Shown: one piece after another, positions 1 through 11,289 of the stretch
Numbering within the stretch: the stretch's first letter is position 1
How the letters are laid out: each line of letters opens with the position of its first letter
DNA from: Cristatella mucedo
Taxonomy: Eukaryota; Bryozoa; Phylactolaemata; Cristatellidae
Assembly (NCBI GenBank): GCA_009760855.2
Contig: WPIO01000007.1
Coordinates: 796,501-860,500 of the forward strand
Length of the DNA: 64,000 nucleotides
Reading direction: 5' to 3'
The notes under the pieces: model-generated
The model's input: the letters and a program-made list of their open reading frames with translations, nothing else
The model's database searches: none
What the model was told of the DNA's origin: nothing
Program-made: the position numbers and the translations under genes

Positions 1-976
1 TCAGAAAATTTTCTTAAATTAAATTATGATAAAACTAACTTACTAGTTATGGGCGAACCAAGTGTGATTCACATAATGGAAAGGCCAACTCTCCAAATTG
101 GCTCTGCAAGCATATCTCCACTTAAATCTGCATGAAATTTAGGTATCATGTTCCGAAGTAACCTTTTGTTGACGACCACTTCAGCTCCACAATCAAGTCT
201 GCCTACTTTCAGCTACATACTATAGCTAAAATTCGGGCTTGTTTAGATAAGAATACCACATCTAAGTTGATCAATGCGTTTGTGACATCCCGTCTTGACG
301 TCTCTAACTCGCTGCTTGCTGGCCTACCGGCATGTGTAATCAGGTGATTACAGCCGGTGCAATACTCTGCAGTTAGGCATGTCTATTGTGAGCATAGAAG
401 TTGCCACATCATACCGCTTCTCATTGACCTGCACTGGTTACCTAACGGATTGACTTCAAGGTTTTGTCGCTCACTTTTAGGTCCCTTCATTCTTTGGTGC
501 TGAGCCTATCTTATCAGATCTACTCCGCACCAGGCCAAGCATAGTACACCCCTCTTTTCGTAATCTAACTGTTTACCAATACCTGGTACAAACCTCATAT
601 CCTTTGGAGACAGTGCATTTAGTTCGTGTGTTCCCAAAGCCTGGAACTCACTCGTGACTTTCGTCACGACATCCCCTGACTTGACCACATTTAGAAAGAA
701 CTTAAAAAACAAACCTATTTATGACAGCATGTAGTGGGTCCCTGTGATTCGTTCTTTATGTGCTTATGCATGCTGACACTGTGCATGCTGCTACTAACCA
801 CACTTGCATGCTGACCCTGTGCATGCCACCCTTACCATGTTACTCATGTTGTTAATCAAGCATAATAACACTCACCATTCGATCGGGTTTCCTTTGCAGC
901 AAATGTAAAGTGCATAAAAAGAGATTGAGTTCCCTGAGGGCACTTTATCAGGTGTTTTATTATTAATATTATTACA
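1..976 (+). mobile_element. LINE family A (CR1/L2-like), 3' part, cut by window edge
   Basis: Reverse-transcriptase C-terminal coding remnant in plus orientation (frames disrupted), then the family 3' UTR with its repeated gcatgctgac blocks, then the hairpin tail at about 900-950 (aaagtgc...gcacttta) and an ATT-rich end. The left end is the window edge. Confidence 0.9.
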
Positions 977-1205
977 GTGTTTGAGTCCAGCAGTAGGCAT
1001 GTCATTATGGCATACTGCAAGAGTAGTGAAAACCGCTAAGGCTCTTCAGCCATCATAAACATGAAGCTGCGAAATCTGCTCTAATTTTTGGGATTTTGCA
1101 TTAATGTCCAGGTGATCTAATATGGCAAACGGCATTGAACCACTTCTAGCCATGCCCAATAATGCATGCCTTATCAGTCAGAGTACAGTGTAGAATAAGG
1201 CTGAC

Positions 1206-2345
1206 GTAATAATAATAATAATAATAATATTGCACTTGATAAAGCGCCCTCAGAGAACTCAATCTCTTTCTAGGCGCTTTACATTTGCTGCAAAGTGATA
1301 CGCAATAGAATAGTAAGTAAAATCATGCTTGAAAAACAAACAAAATGAATAACATGGTTAGGGGTTACATGCACTGGGTCAGCATGCAAATGTGGTTAGT
1401 GGCAGCATGAACAGTGTCAGCACGCATAAGCACATCGAGGACGAATCACAAGGACCCACTAAATGCTGTCCTAAATAGGTATGTTTTTAAGTTTCTTTTA
1501 AATGTGGTCAGGTCAGGGGATGTTCTGATGCAGGTCGGGAGGGAGTTCCAGGCTGTGGGAGCATACGAGCTAAATGCACGGTCTCCAAAGGATTTAAGGT
1601 TTGTACGAGGTATTTCTAGACTGTTGGATTCCGAAAAGCGAGTGGTACGATGCTTTGCCTGATGGGGTAGTATCTCTGAAAGATAGGCTGGAGCCATAGA
1701 ATGAAGAGACCTAAAAGTGAGCGACAAAACTTTGAAGTCAATCCGTTGCTTGACTGGTAGCCAGTGCAGGTCGGCGAGAAGTGGAGTAATGTGGCAACTG
1801 CGACGCTCACGACAGACAAGCCTAGCTGCAGAGTTTTGCACCAGCTGCAATCGCCTGATCGCACATGCTGGTAGGCCAGTAAGCAGTGAGTTGCAGAAGT
1901 CGAGACGAGATGTCACGAATGCATGGACCAACTTGGACGTGGTATCCTTATCTAAACAAGCCCTAATTTTAGCAATGTTATGAAGCTGAAAATAGGCTGA
2001 TTTGACTGTGGAGCTGATGTGGTCGTCTAACGAGAGGTCGCTTTGGAATATGACACCTAGATTTCGAGCTGATTCAACTGTAGATATGCTGGCAGAGCCA
2101 ATTTTGAAAGTCAGCCTTTCCAATTTCTGAATAACACTAGGTTTGCCCATAACTAGTAAGTTAGTTTTATCATCGTTTAGTTTTAGAAAATTTGCTGCCA
2201 TCCATGATCGGATGTCATCAATGCATGCAGCAAGTGAGTTGAGAGAATTTGAGGTGCTCGAAGGCTGGGAGGGATCAAAGCAAAGGTATAAGTGCCAAGC
2301 AAATCTGCAAGGAAACTTACCAGCACAGAGTGTTTGAACAAGGTT
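1206..2345 (-). mobile_element. LINE family A, best-preserved RT C-terminal copy
   Basis: Minus-strand copy whose 3' end is the (TAA)n run at 1206 and hairpin at about 1230-1275. An uninterrupted 251-codon frame at 1446-2201 encodes the RT thumb/C-terminus: FLKLNDDKTNLLVMGK, LGVIFQSDLSLDDHI, LDFCNSLLTGLP, LADLHWLPVKQRI and a RNLKTYLFRTAF end. This is the standard C-terminus of CR1/L2/Jockey-type LINEs. The 5' end is truncated just upstream of the YADD region. The intact frame suggests this is one of the younger copies. Confidence 0.92.
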
Positions 2346-2724
2346 AGTTCAAGGCTTTAACGAGTGTAAAGCATGCATTGTAAATATTCAAGAGTCCTGA
2401 ATGTGAGATTCGCCACTAAAAGCCCGTTGATCATCAGCCGGTAGCATTTTACCCACTTAAAAAGGTAAGTTAACGTATCGAAGTAGGAGAACTACATGTG
2501 TGTGCTTCCCAGACTGCTTTTCGTTCGTTATAGAGGTAGCAGAACTTTCAGGCATAGTTATAACCTGAAGCTTGATGTGGGGTTGTACTGCTAACACATT
2601 TTCCATCAGTTACTTCGCTGAGAAGAAAAGACCACAGAATAAACATAATAATATGCCACTGGTGAAGTCATAAGAAAATCAAACGTCGTTCCATGCACCT
2701 TGTGCTAGAGAAGAAGTCACTTGG

Positions 2725-3245
2725 TTCGTGATTGCATGCACGGTGTCAGCGCGAATAAGCTAAGGTGACTGTGAGGAACAGGCTGGTTTACAATTTACTT
2801 TTAAATTTTGTCAAGTCAGAAGATTAATTAGCAGACCACCAGGACATGAAATACAAATCTCCACTGAAAATTCAAAGAGCTAGAGGTACAATTAGAGGCC
2901 AATGAGTACCTGAAATACCATGCATTAGCAGTGCACGATCGCCAACTCTGCCCACTAGATACTGCTGCACCCTGACATGTACAATTGCAGAGGGAGCCAA
3001 CTTTGGCTTCTAACAGCAAGTTCACAAGAGTGAGTCACATCTATGCTACAGGAAAAACGATCGCGTGGCATCAGTCGGGAGTAAGTTACAGGTTTTTGTA
3101 GTATGGAAACTATAGGCACGGTCTCCAATGGATTTGAGGTTGGTTAGAGACATAGCTAAACGACTCAAATCATTTGGAGCAACTGGCATGATTTTAATCC
3201 ATATTAGGAAGTATTGCTTATAAGTGGCAGGAGAATGATGTGACA
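2725..3245 (-). mobile_element. LINE family A, degenerate fragment
   Basis: Patchy minus-strand similarity to the RT C-terminus (LTNLKSIGDRAYSF, corresponding to TNLKSFGDRAFSSY in the better copy) and to the 3' UTR near 2725-2820. About 200 nt of unrelated sequence separates the two parts. Confidence 0.6.
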
Positions 3246-3254
3246 AAACATTAA

Positions 3255-6200
3255 TAGCAATAATAATAATAATACATTTGATATAGCAGCTTCAGAGAAC
3301 TCAATCCCTTTCTAGGCACTTTACATTTGCTGCAAAGGAGGAAGGATCAAATGTAGTTAGTGGTAGCATACTTAATAAACAACAAAAATAATATGGTTAG
3401 GGGTGACATGTACAGGGTCAGCATGCAAGTGCGGTTAGTGGCAGCATGCACAGTGTCAGCACGCATAAGCACGTTTGGATGGATCATATGGATCCACTAA
3501 ATGCCGTGATAAAGTAAATATATATGTTTTTAGTTTCTTTTTAAATGTAAACAAGTCAGAAGATGTCGTCATGCAAGTCTGAAGTGAGCTTCAGTCTTTG
3601 GGAGCATATGAACTAAAGGCACGGTTTCCAAAGGATTTGAGATTTGTACGAGGTATGGGTAATCAGTTACATTCGAAAAAGTGGGTGGTACGATGCTTAG
3701 CAGCCTGGTGGGGGAGTAAATCTGATAGGTAGGCTGGAGCCGAAGCAGAAACGATCCTAAAAGTGGGTGACAAAACCTTGAAGTCGATCCGTTGCTTGAC
3801 TGGTAGCCAGTTCAGGTCGGCAAGTAGTGGCATGATGTGGCAACTGCCACGCTCACGACAGACAAGCCTATGGTGGCAGAGCTGATTTTGAGTGTTAACC
3901 TTATCAATTTCTGAATCACATTTGGTTTGCCTGTAACTTGGAAGTTGGCTTTATCACCATTGATTTTAAGAAAGTTTACTGCCATCCGTGTGCGGATCTC
4001 ATCAATACATGAAGCAAAGTAGTTAAGATAATTCGACAGGCTGGAGGACTGGTAGGGATCGAATCAAAGGCACGAATAAGTGACATCTGCATAGAAGTGA
4101 AAGCCTAGATTGTGCCTGGCTATTACATCGGCTAGTGGGAAAGTATAAACCGTGAAAAGAACTAGACCAAGCACGAAGACCTGAGGTACTCCATACTTTA
4201 TAGTTCTTCGGATGATCTTTGTCCATTCACATCAATACTTTGGATTCTCCACTGAGGTACGACCTGAAGTTGCCCTGGCGAGATGAAAGGTGCTCAAGAA
4301 GGACTCGGTGATTGACAGTATCAAAAGCTGCCGAAAAATTGAGTTAAAGAAGCAGAGATACTCTACTCAAGTCTGCATTCCTAAGTAGGTCGTTAAACAC
4401 CTGAAGCTATGTCGACTCGATGAAGTGATAAGCTCTAAAACCATACTGGAACTTACTAGCAAGGTTTTAAGTTTCAATATATGAGTTCAGCTGGTCCTCC
4501 ACGACCCATTCCAGTGTCTTTAATATAAACTGTTGTTTGCTCGCACAGCAGAGAGCCAGCCGATGCCGAACACAGACAGTTTATTACCAATGCATGGAGC
4601 CGAAGAGCACATTGCTCCCTTCGGCCCCTACTCTCACTCGACTCCGGCTCCCCTGGTCGACCCCGATGATTCATCGAGGACCACAACTGTGCAGAGGCCG
4701 ACCATGATGGTGAATCCACCATCTGTCCACCAGCTGGTTACCCGCCTGTGTCCATGCCACATCACAGGTGGACCGCAGCTGTGCACCGGGCCCTCTCGGT
4801 GATGCTTCTAACAGCTCACCAGTGGCTAATCGGAGGAGCCTGCATACAATACGTACATACATACGTTCATACGAACTACAGAAACGGTAGGAGGGTGACT
4901 GGGCAGAAGTCGATAAGGTTCGCTTGGTCTAGTGTTGCTTTCTTGAGTAGTGGTCTGACTATAGCCTTTTTTGAAAGGTGCTTAGGCATGACCTGGGGCT
5001 AATGACATATTTGTGATGTTAGTTATGCATGGTAGCAACAGATCAATGCATCGTAGAAGCAGGGCAGTGGGACTAGGGTCTAGAGGACTAGTCTTCTTTG
5101 ATTGTGATGTGAACATCAGGACGAGGTCACTAGTGACCTCCTTTAATGTAGACATTGAGGCCCTGCATGGAATTGAGGGACATGATTCCACTGGGGATGC
5201 TGCCATCTTAGGGATGGACTCCCTGATCTTGTCTATCTTTTTAAAAACAAACTAGAGATGGCGATCAGCTAAAGGATCACAGGGATTACTAGGTAAGGAG
5301 CTAACCTTGGAGCACTTAAGGAGATGGTTAATCGTCGACATAAGCATTTTTTGATTGTGCATCTGTGATGTAACAATGTTTTTATTGAAGCTAGGCGTGG
5401 CCTTTGCTAGGATCGATTGGTACGATCTACACTAGTCTTCGTATGCCTGTCGATAGACAGTCAGTCCTCATCTTGTGAGTACTTTTTCAAACTTCAGCCT
5501 GGTAGACCTAGCTAGTTTAATGTCTGTGGTAAGCCACAGGCCATCTGGGCAAGGACAAACAGTGTGCTTAGTCAGAGGTGCAAACTCGTCGAGCATGTCA
5601 GCTAGTGTCGTGTTGTAGCAATCTGCCAACGATGACAGGTCGAAAGGTGGTTAGTAAGCAGTGGTGAAGCAGATAGTCTCGCACGGACAGTATTGATGTC
5701 AAGCGTCTTGAGGTTTCACAATTCACAGACGATTTTAGATGAAGAGGAGGAGGAGGAGGGGACACATTGTAGACTGAGTGAGATCTGCATGAGGTCAGAT
5801 AAGCAGAATTTAATAATAACTGGTGATGACAAAGTGCAGTTGTATGAGAAGATTTGGTCGAGTGTGCGACCCTTGAAGTGAGTAGGGCCGTCCACATGAG
5901 CCTCAAGAGACCATGGGTCAGTCAGTGCACGAAGTTCAGTGCTGAAGGCGTCAGATGAGTTATAAAAATGAATGTTGAAATCGCCCATAATTAGGAAAGA
6001 TGATTTCTTGCACCCAAAATTGAAATGAGGTAAGAGAAATCTGAGATAAAGGAAGACTTGATACATGGCTAGCGATAGACTACTGCCACCACCGGTAGTT
6101 TGTAGGGTGAAATCTAGAGATTCTACAGACTGCTGCAAGGGTACTGCAACGGCTTGAAATCGATGTTCAAGCCTATAATAATAGCGACTCCACCTCCAGT

Positions 6201-6480
6201 TTTGATTGATCTAGGGGTGTGAAAGAACGAGACGGTAGTCAGAGATGTGTCTTTAATTGACGGGCAGTTTACCGAATTTAGCCAAGTTTCAGTCAAGGTG
6301 AGCAGGTCGTTACATTTTCCAGAATCAAGGTCGCTTATTTATAGGGGTTTATTGCACTTTGAGCGAGGATTCAAAAGAAAAACGTTAAGTTGGGCCACCA
6401 GAGCTATAACTGGCCTGATGGTAATGCCTGATCGCTTAGTTAAAGAGATTCACAGTCACACTCGAAGGTGAACAGGCTGA
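3255..6480 (-). mobile_element. LINE family A, near-complete degenerate element with EN and RT remnants
   Basis: Reading on the minus strand from 6480: VAQLNVFLLNPRSKC, then DLLTLTETWL and TGGGVAIIIG (start of the AP endonuclease domain), IMGDFNIH at about 5990, and DGPTHFKGRTLDQI (endonuclease motifs). A linker follows, then an RT with a changed YADD box (FHFYADV) near 4110, the RT C-terminus and the hairpin tail with (AAT)n at 3258. It is the only copy here with endonuclease and RT together. Stops and frameshifts are frequent. A TIR element splits it at about 4518-4882. Confidence 0.85.
4518..4882 (+). mobile_element. GC-rich TIR element C, copy 1 (inserted in the LINE)
   Basis: A block unlike the LINE around it, with a diverged second copy at 16066-16320. 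Both share cagagagccagc, gatggtgaatccaccatctg and cacagctgtgc. The ends are imperfect inverted repeats: ctgttgtttgctcgc on the left against ctgtagttcgtatgaac read inward from the right. LINE sequence continues on both sides. It is probably a non-autonomous DNA transposon; superfamily unknown. Strand is arbitrary. Confidence 0.55.
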
Positions 6481-6668
6481 GCTGTTCAAGACAATGCTAG
6501 GAATGCCTAACGAGTGGGTACTCAGCTCGTAGCTGCCACCAAACGTGCGGTATCGTAGCTCACCGCCCGTCCCCGACTCGGTTCCAGGGCGCTTTTCCTT
6601 TGTTTATGCATAATTCAGGGATCTTAGCAACAGCAATAACATCTAGGAATGCAATTGAACTACGATAA

Positions 6669-6930
6669 CGAAGCGATAATAGGTATGCACGATCATAACT
6701 AATGAGCAGGTTACTAGCCGCCGGCGTATATCTAACGCCACCGCTGGTGTGGCAGACCCAGCAGCCCGATGCAATACGTGATTAGATGTCCCTAGGCACA
6801 TACTTTCTTACGTGCTATGGTCAAACAAAAAACAAATAAGCTTTAAACAGGTCTTAGTTGTATCGGTTTCCGTGTAATATTTTCGCAAGATTTTCGGTTT
6901 TCGGAAGAGAATTCTGTAATGGACAGGAAA
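6669..6930. repeat. dispersed repeat D, copy 1
   Basis: Shares order and sequence with 8015-8470: gcacgatc near the start, a cacgtg..tttctta.gtg block, then caggtcttag.tgtatcg. In this copy the last two blocks are adjacent; in copy 2 a SINE separates them. Nature unknown. Confidence 0.5.
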
Positions 6931-6954
6931 CGCTTGTAGATCTCGGTATCGGGA

Positions 6955-7085
6955 GGAGAAATCTTGAAGTCGATATATTGCTGGGAAGCCAGCGATGGTG
7001 GATGGGAAGCAGAGAACCATTGGGGTTTCGACAATCTCGACCAACAAGCCTAAATGCAACAACATTCGTAGATGCATAAAAACTT
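6955..7085 (-). mobile_element. LINE family A, short diverged fragment
   Basis: The minus strand resembles the family A RT segment around HWLPVKQRIDFKV: tcttgaagtcgatatattgct..gggaagcc corresponds to ccttgaagtcgatccgttgct..ggtagcc in better copies. Over-run by substitutions. Confidence 0.4.
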
Positions 7086-7089
7086 CGTC

Positions 7090-7655
7090 TCCGGTGCAAC
7101 GCTAAGTAGGAAAAACAGCTGCCTATGTCTAGTAAATTGTGCTCCTCTTACTAAGCACATTCATTGTCACCCCACGTCCTGGTGACGCTACAGTTTGCTG
7201 AAGACATTAAATTAGCCTGTGCCAATGCCATGAGTAAGCTTGAGGTATCACACCAAAGTACATGACTAACTGTCTACCAGCTGACGTAAGTATGAGAACT
7301 TTTGTAGGTCATACCGATATATCCTAGCCAAGGCTAAGTCTAGCTTTTATAATAATACAGTGAAATTACACATGCACAATCAAGAAATGCTGACATTGAA
7401 CATCAACCACCTTAAGTGCTTACCTAGCGAGCTTGTTAGCTATCTAGAGTAGGTTTTCCAGGTTCTTTTTCAGCACGGTAGAGACTATCAGAGAGTTCAT
7501 GCCTAATGTAGCATCCATGCCTCATTCCTCATCCTCCATTCTCGGTGTCATCTCAATGTCCACCTTCATGCCTGAGAGTAGTGACTTCTCATCGGAGTTC
7601 TTCTCATAGTTCAATAATACAAGATTAATAGCCCTCTTGACCCCAAGTTTTTAAA
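7090..7655. other. no feature recognised
   Basis: About 570 nt of AT-moderate sequence with no long frame, no clear splice-bounded exon and no repeat that I could match elsewhere in the window. Confidence 0.5.
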
Positions 7656-7659
7656 TTTC

Positions 7660-8000
7660 AACATTGGCAATGTCGTCATGTCAGTCGGGAGTAAGTGCCA
7701 GCTTTTGGAGCACACAAACTAAAGATGAGTATTTGAGCTTCCCAATTAATGAACATTGCAAAAGCATCATCCAGGAATCCTTTGTAATGGCAATAGCAAA
7801 ACGACAATGATAATAATAATAATAATAATGTACTTGATAAAGCGCCCTCAGAGAACTTAATCTCTTTCTAGGCGCTTTACATTTGCTGCAAAGGGAAATG
7901 CAATTGAATGGTAAGTAAAATCATGCTTGAAAAACAAACAAAATGAATAACATGGTTAGGGGTGACATGCACAGGGTCAGCATGCAAATATCTAATAAAT
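7660..8000 (-). mobile_element. LINE family A, 3' end fragments
   Basis: A short RT C-terminal scrap at 7660-7730 is followed by a well-preserved 3' UTR and hairpin tail (aagcgcc..ggcgctt as read on the minus strand) with (TAA)n at 7808-7830. Confidence 0.8.
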
Positions 8001-8014
8001 AATAAATAATAATA

Positions 8015-8470
8015 CAATAGGGACGCACGATCGTACCGCCTAGCACGGTTGCTCAGAATTGGCTAAGGTCCTAAGCAAAGGCCAGCACGGGAGTGCATGC
8101 TGATTGGACGACTGGCCCAGGCACTTATATTTAGATACCCATAAGCACGTGGTTTCTTATGTGACGTGGTCGAGCCCACAACTTCGGTCATAAAAAAGAG
8201 TAAGCTGATTTAGTAGCCTCATTTTACACTGCGACCGAAGAGCCTTCACAGGTATCACCACCGCTTGCAATGGTCAATAAAGAATCGATCACTGCAGGAC
8301 TCTAACTCACGACTGGGTCGTAAAGAGCGAGCACCGTAACACTGGCTAAGACTCTGGGGCAAGGCAGCACCTTACCTTTGGGCGAAACCAGGTCTTAGCT
8401 GTATCGTTCTCGTATTCGAAGCTCCTAAGACTTTCGATTTCCGGTAAATCCGACAACAGTCAGAAAATGC
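8015..8470. repeat. dispersed repeat D, copy 2, interrupted by SINE-B
   Basis: Same block order as 6669-6930 with about 190 nt of extra sequence, containing a SINE-B, between the ttcttatgtgacgtggtc block and the caggtcttagctgtatcg block. Confidence 0.5.
8199..8345 (-). mobile_element. SINE-B (tRNA-derived), diverged copy
   Basis: Minus-strand copy: gctgatttagtagcctc end, gaagagccttcacaggtatcaccaccgcttgcaatgg body, and the degenerate tRNA-like head with the B-box region near 8290-8310. Inserted in repeat D. Confidence 0.75.
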
Positions 8471-8567
8471 TTTCTGCTAGGGACAAGCTGAAAGCACATC
8501 GAGGAAAGCTAGGAGTACGACAATCTTGCGGTACTGTCACTCGAGAGCCTCTTCCTCTTGTTTATAG

Positions 8568-8663
8568 ATGCTCCAGACAGAACTATGATAGGCAAGATTA
8601 TTCTTCTGCCGAATGAGGCAAGCGGTGGTGTCACGATTAGATTACACGTCAACACATCTTTAG
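8568..8663 (+). CDS. ML-domain lipid-binding protein, exon 1 seen
   Basis: ML (MD-2-related lipid-recognition) proteins are small secreted or lysosomal beta-sandwich proteins that bind sterols or phospholipids (NPC2, GM2A, MD-2). This exon follows the acceptor ...cctcttgtttatag and ends at donor gtaaga. It has two leading bases, 31 codons and one trailing base: APDRTMIGKIILLPNEASGG, then VTIRLHVNTSL. The I..I.L.P....GG.V.I spacing is typical of the first strands of an ML domain. The split codon (G+AT = Asp) joins the next exon in frame. The signal-peptide exon should lie upstream; none was found. Confidence 0.7.
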
Positions 8664-8752
8664 GTAAGAACTACTTCAACTCCACCAGAATCACGTCATT
8701 ACTGATATTCGAGTAAGGATCGTGATTTGGTTGTGTTTTAATCGTTTCGCAG

Positions 8753-8937
8753 ATGAAGAAATACAGTACGGTAAGCTCTCCGTAAACATCAAGTACAACG
8801 GCAAGAAACTGTATGAAAACAATTTTGACCTCTGCTCGTTTGAGCAGGACGAGCCACAGCCAATGATTCGCTGCCCTCTACGGAAAGGACCGTATACAGT
8901 TGTCAAATACTTCCCTGTGCCAACATATTTACCAAAG
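8753..8937 (+). CDS. ML-domain lipid-binding protein, exon 2 seen
   Basis: Acceptor ...taatcgtttcgcag, donor gtgaga; two bases + 61 codons, phase 0 at the end. EEIQYGKLSVNIKYNGKKLY, ENNFDLCSFE and MIRCPLRKGPYTVVKYFPVP carry the ML signature: G.L.V...Y.G..LY...DLC, a CP-L-+KG pair and a P..P motif. Two cysteines sit at the expected disulphide positions. Family-level assignment is good; the specific ligand and orthology are unknown. The open frame extending on either side is intron read-through. Confidence 0.82.
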
Positions 8938-8989
8938 GTGAGATGGTGACTAAGAGAACAGCACTGCTACGCTGGCTTTCTCAATGTTC

Positions 8990-10246
8990 GCTTTATGCGA
9001 AAACCTTGGTATCTGGAAAAACTAAGGAAGAGATTTGCTAGCCCTACAGAAAACAACGCGAGAAAGAGTTCTCAAACAATGCGGTAAGAAAAAAATAACC
9101 TAATTTTAAAATTCTAGGAATAAACTTTTCATGAATCAGAAATATTCTTAGGGCTTTCAATTAAGAGCTAAGTGCTTACTTATATCGTCGCTGATTTTAA
9201 TGCTCAAAGAAGATTCAAAATTCCATTGAAATGTGCTGTAGTGTCTCGATAATACATTCAGTCAGCGATTATATTGGGATATCTTATTTTGTAAAAAACC
9301 AGTTGTTCACCTACAGTATGTTAGTTTTCTCGCATTCAAAGGATGCTATAAGTTTATCGAGAATCTTACACTAAAGCGCAATTGGTGTATCAATGGTGAA
9401 AAACTACCTGCACTTCTTTGACCCATGTAAGATGGAGCCAACTTATTCTACCTGCAATTAGCAGTTCGGATGTTTAGGTCTACCGACCAGTATATTTTGG
9501 CATCGAAGATGTTCGTTTCTGGGGACTTGGTTTTGGACCCGTAAGAGTCCCTAGACCTTTGGACTTCGCATGCCTTGGTTTTGGGCACCTGACTCCTGTG
9601 CTTTCCACTTTTATAAAGAAAGTACATTAGCTCATATTTTTGCCAACAGTGAAAAAAGCTATTTTGCTTTTGTGAGATTCTCGTCAGTTGCACACTTTAG
9701 GCTTTTTCTTTCTGTAATGACCATGACGTAATAACTACTAACACTTTGCCTACTCAGCACAGATGAAGTCAGTGCGTTTCAAAAATTTCCTACAGAATTT
9801 TGTATAGCTTTGTTGAAAATGTGCAGCAGCAAACAATAGAAGACTTTAGTTGGGGCAATTTTGGTTTGGTGGACACAAGCAAATAGCTAATGGTAGTGAC
9901 AAATATACTAGTTTCCTGATCTGCCTGGCATCAGACTATCGTGTTGTGTCCTGATCGAAAATCCTAATCAGACTAGTAGCCTTACAGTTCAATAATGAAA
10001 CAATCACAGAAGATTTTCCCTCCTAACAGGATACCTACTCAGGTTTATTGTAATAGAAGGAGAATTTTGCCAAGCCAGCGAAGCTGAGTCCCCAGATTGC
10101 CGGTCTTTTAATTTGCCTGTCACTATGGTAATGCAGAAGCGGTTAACTTAAATTGCACTATTAATTTCATTATGGATTTGAAGACAGTATTTCATGATGT
10201 CCTTTAAGTAGCTACAAAAATTCTTCCTCATTTAAGAAGTGCGCCG
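8990..10246. other. no gene recognised
   Basis: Apart from the doubtful ML terminal exon at 9152-9252, no coding stretch, repeat or structured element could be supported here. Confidence 0.5.
9152..9252 (+). CDS. possible terminal exon of the ML-domain gene (frame conflict)
   Basis: After the acceptor ...aatattcttag the phase-0 frame gives GFQLRAKCLLIS and a stop after 25 codons. A second frame in the same stretch reads YIVADFNAQRR, IPLKCAVVSR and stop, which looks more like an ML C-terminus (Y.V..DF..Q......C). The two frames cannot both be right with the donor at 8938. Either there is another small exon between, or a one-base error or frameshift. Low confidence. Confidence 0.3.
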
Positions 10247-10420
10247 TGATTTGGCTCGAGCAAGAAGAAAGTTCAAGCCGAGACTTTAAAGGCCTGCGTT
10301 GAACGTCGAACACGAAACAGTCTCTATAGCTCAATCAGCTGAGTACTAGATCGGTAACACACGAGATTTTTAGGCTCGTACCCCTGCCCTCAACGGAATT
10401 CTTTTTCAGCTTTTAGTCCC
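10247..10420 (+). mobile_element. SINE-C (tRNA-like core), copy 1
   Basis: Shares the order ggctcgag, aagccga.actttaaaggc, ttgaacgtcgaacacga, tatagctcaatcagctgagta, ggtaac, ggctcgtaccc, gaattctttttc with 21343-21535 and 29452-29632. The middle reads like a tRNA: an A-box-like tagctcaatc and a B-box-like ggctcgtaccc about 45 nt later. Confidence 0.65.
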
Positions 10421-10448
10421 ATGATAGATGGCCTTCAATCTACTTGAA

Positions 10449-11285
10449 TTTTAAAACCACCCATTCGGGCTTGTTTAGATAAGGATACCACGTCTAAGTT
10501 GGTCCATGCATTTGTGACACCACGTCTTGACTTCTGTAACTCACTGCTTGCTGGCCTACCGGCATGTGCAGTCAGGCGCTTACAGCTGGTGCAAAACTCT
10601 GTAGGTAGGCTTGTCTGTCGTGAGCGTCCCAGTTTCCACATCATACCACTTCTCGCCGACTCTCACTGGCTACCAGTCAAGTAACGGATCGACTTCAAGG
10701 TTTTGTAGCTCACTTTTAGGTCCCTTCATTCTTTGGCTCCAGCCTGTCTCTCTGATTTACTCCCCCACCAGGCCAAGCATCGTACCACCCGTTTTTACGA
10801 ATCCAACAGTTTACCAATACCTCATACAAACCTCAAATCCTCTGGAGACCGCGCATTTAGTTCGTATGCTCCAAAAGCCTAGAACTCACTCGCGACTTGC
10901 TCCACAACATCCCCTGACTTGACCACATTTAGAAAGAACTTGAACACACGCCTATTTAGGACAGCATGTAGTGGGTGCCTGTGGTTCGTCCTCCCTTTGC
11001 AGCAAATGTAAAGCGCCTAGAAAGAGATTAAGTTCTCTGAAGGTGCTTTATCAAGTGTATTATTATTTTTATTATTGATGTGCTAATGCGTGCTGACACT
11101 GCATGCTGCCACTAACCACACTTGCATGCTGACTCTGTGCATGTCACCCCTAACCATGTTATTCATGTTGTTTATCAAGCATGCTATTACTTACAATTCA
11201 CTCGTGTTTTCCTTTGCAGCAAATGTTAAGTACCTAGAAAGAGATTTTCTGAGGGCGCTTTATCAAGTGCATTATTATTATTGTC
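10449..11285 (+). mobile_element. LINE family A with a nested tail copy
   Basis: 5'-truncated plus copy: RT C-terminus from RACLDKDTTSKLV-like sequence, one frame break near 10684, 3' UTR, hairpin and TAT-rich end at about 11283. The 3' UTR is interrupted at about 10993-11077 by a short second tail of the same family. Confidence 0.85.
10993..11077 (+). mobile_element. tail-only LINE family A insertion (85 nt)
   Basis: Begins ccctttgcagcaaatg, carries the complete hairpin (aaagcgcc..) and ends in a (TAT) run. The host element resumes at atgtgctaatgcgtgctgac exactly where its 3' UTR was cut. Confidence 0.75.
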
Positions 11286-11289
11286 TCAT

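Noticed and set aside
7180-7260. FAEDIKLACANAMSKLE reading resembling an RT FADD box
   Set aside because: Only one motif-like stretch with no flanking RT sequence in the same frame.
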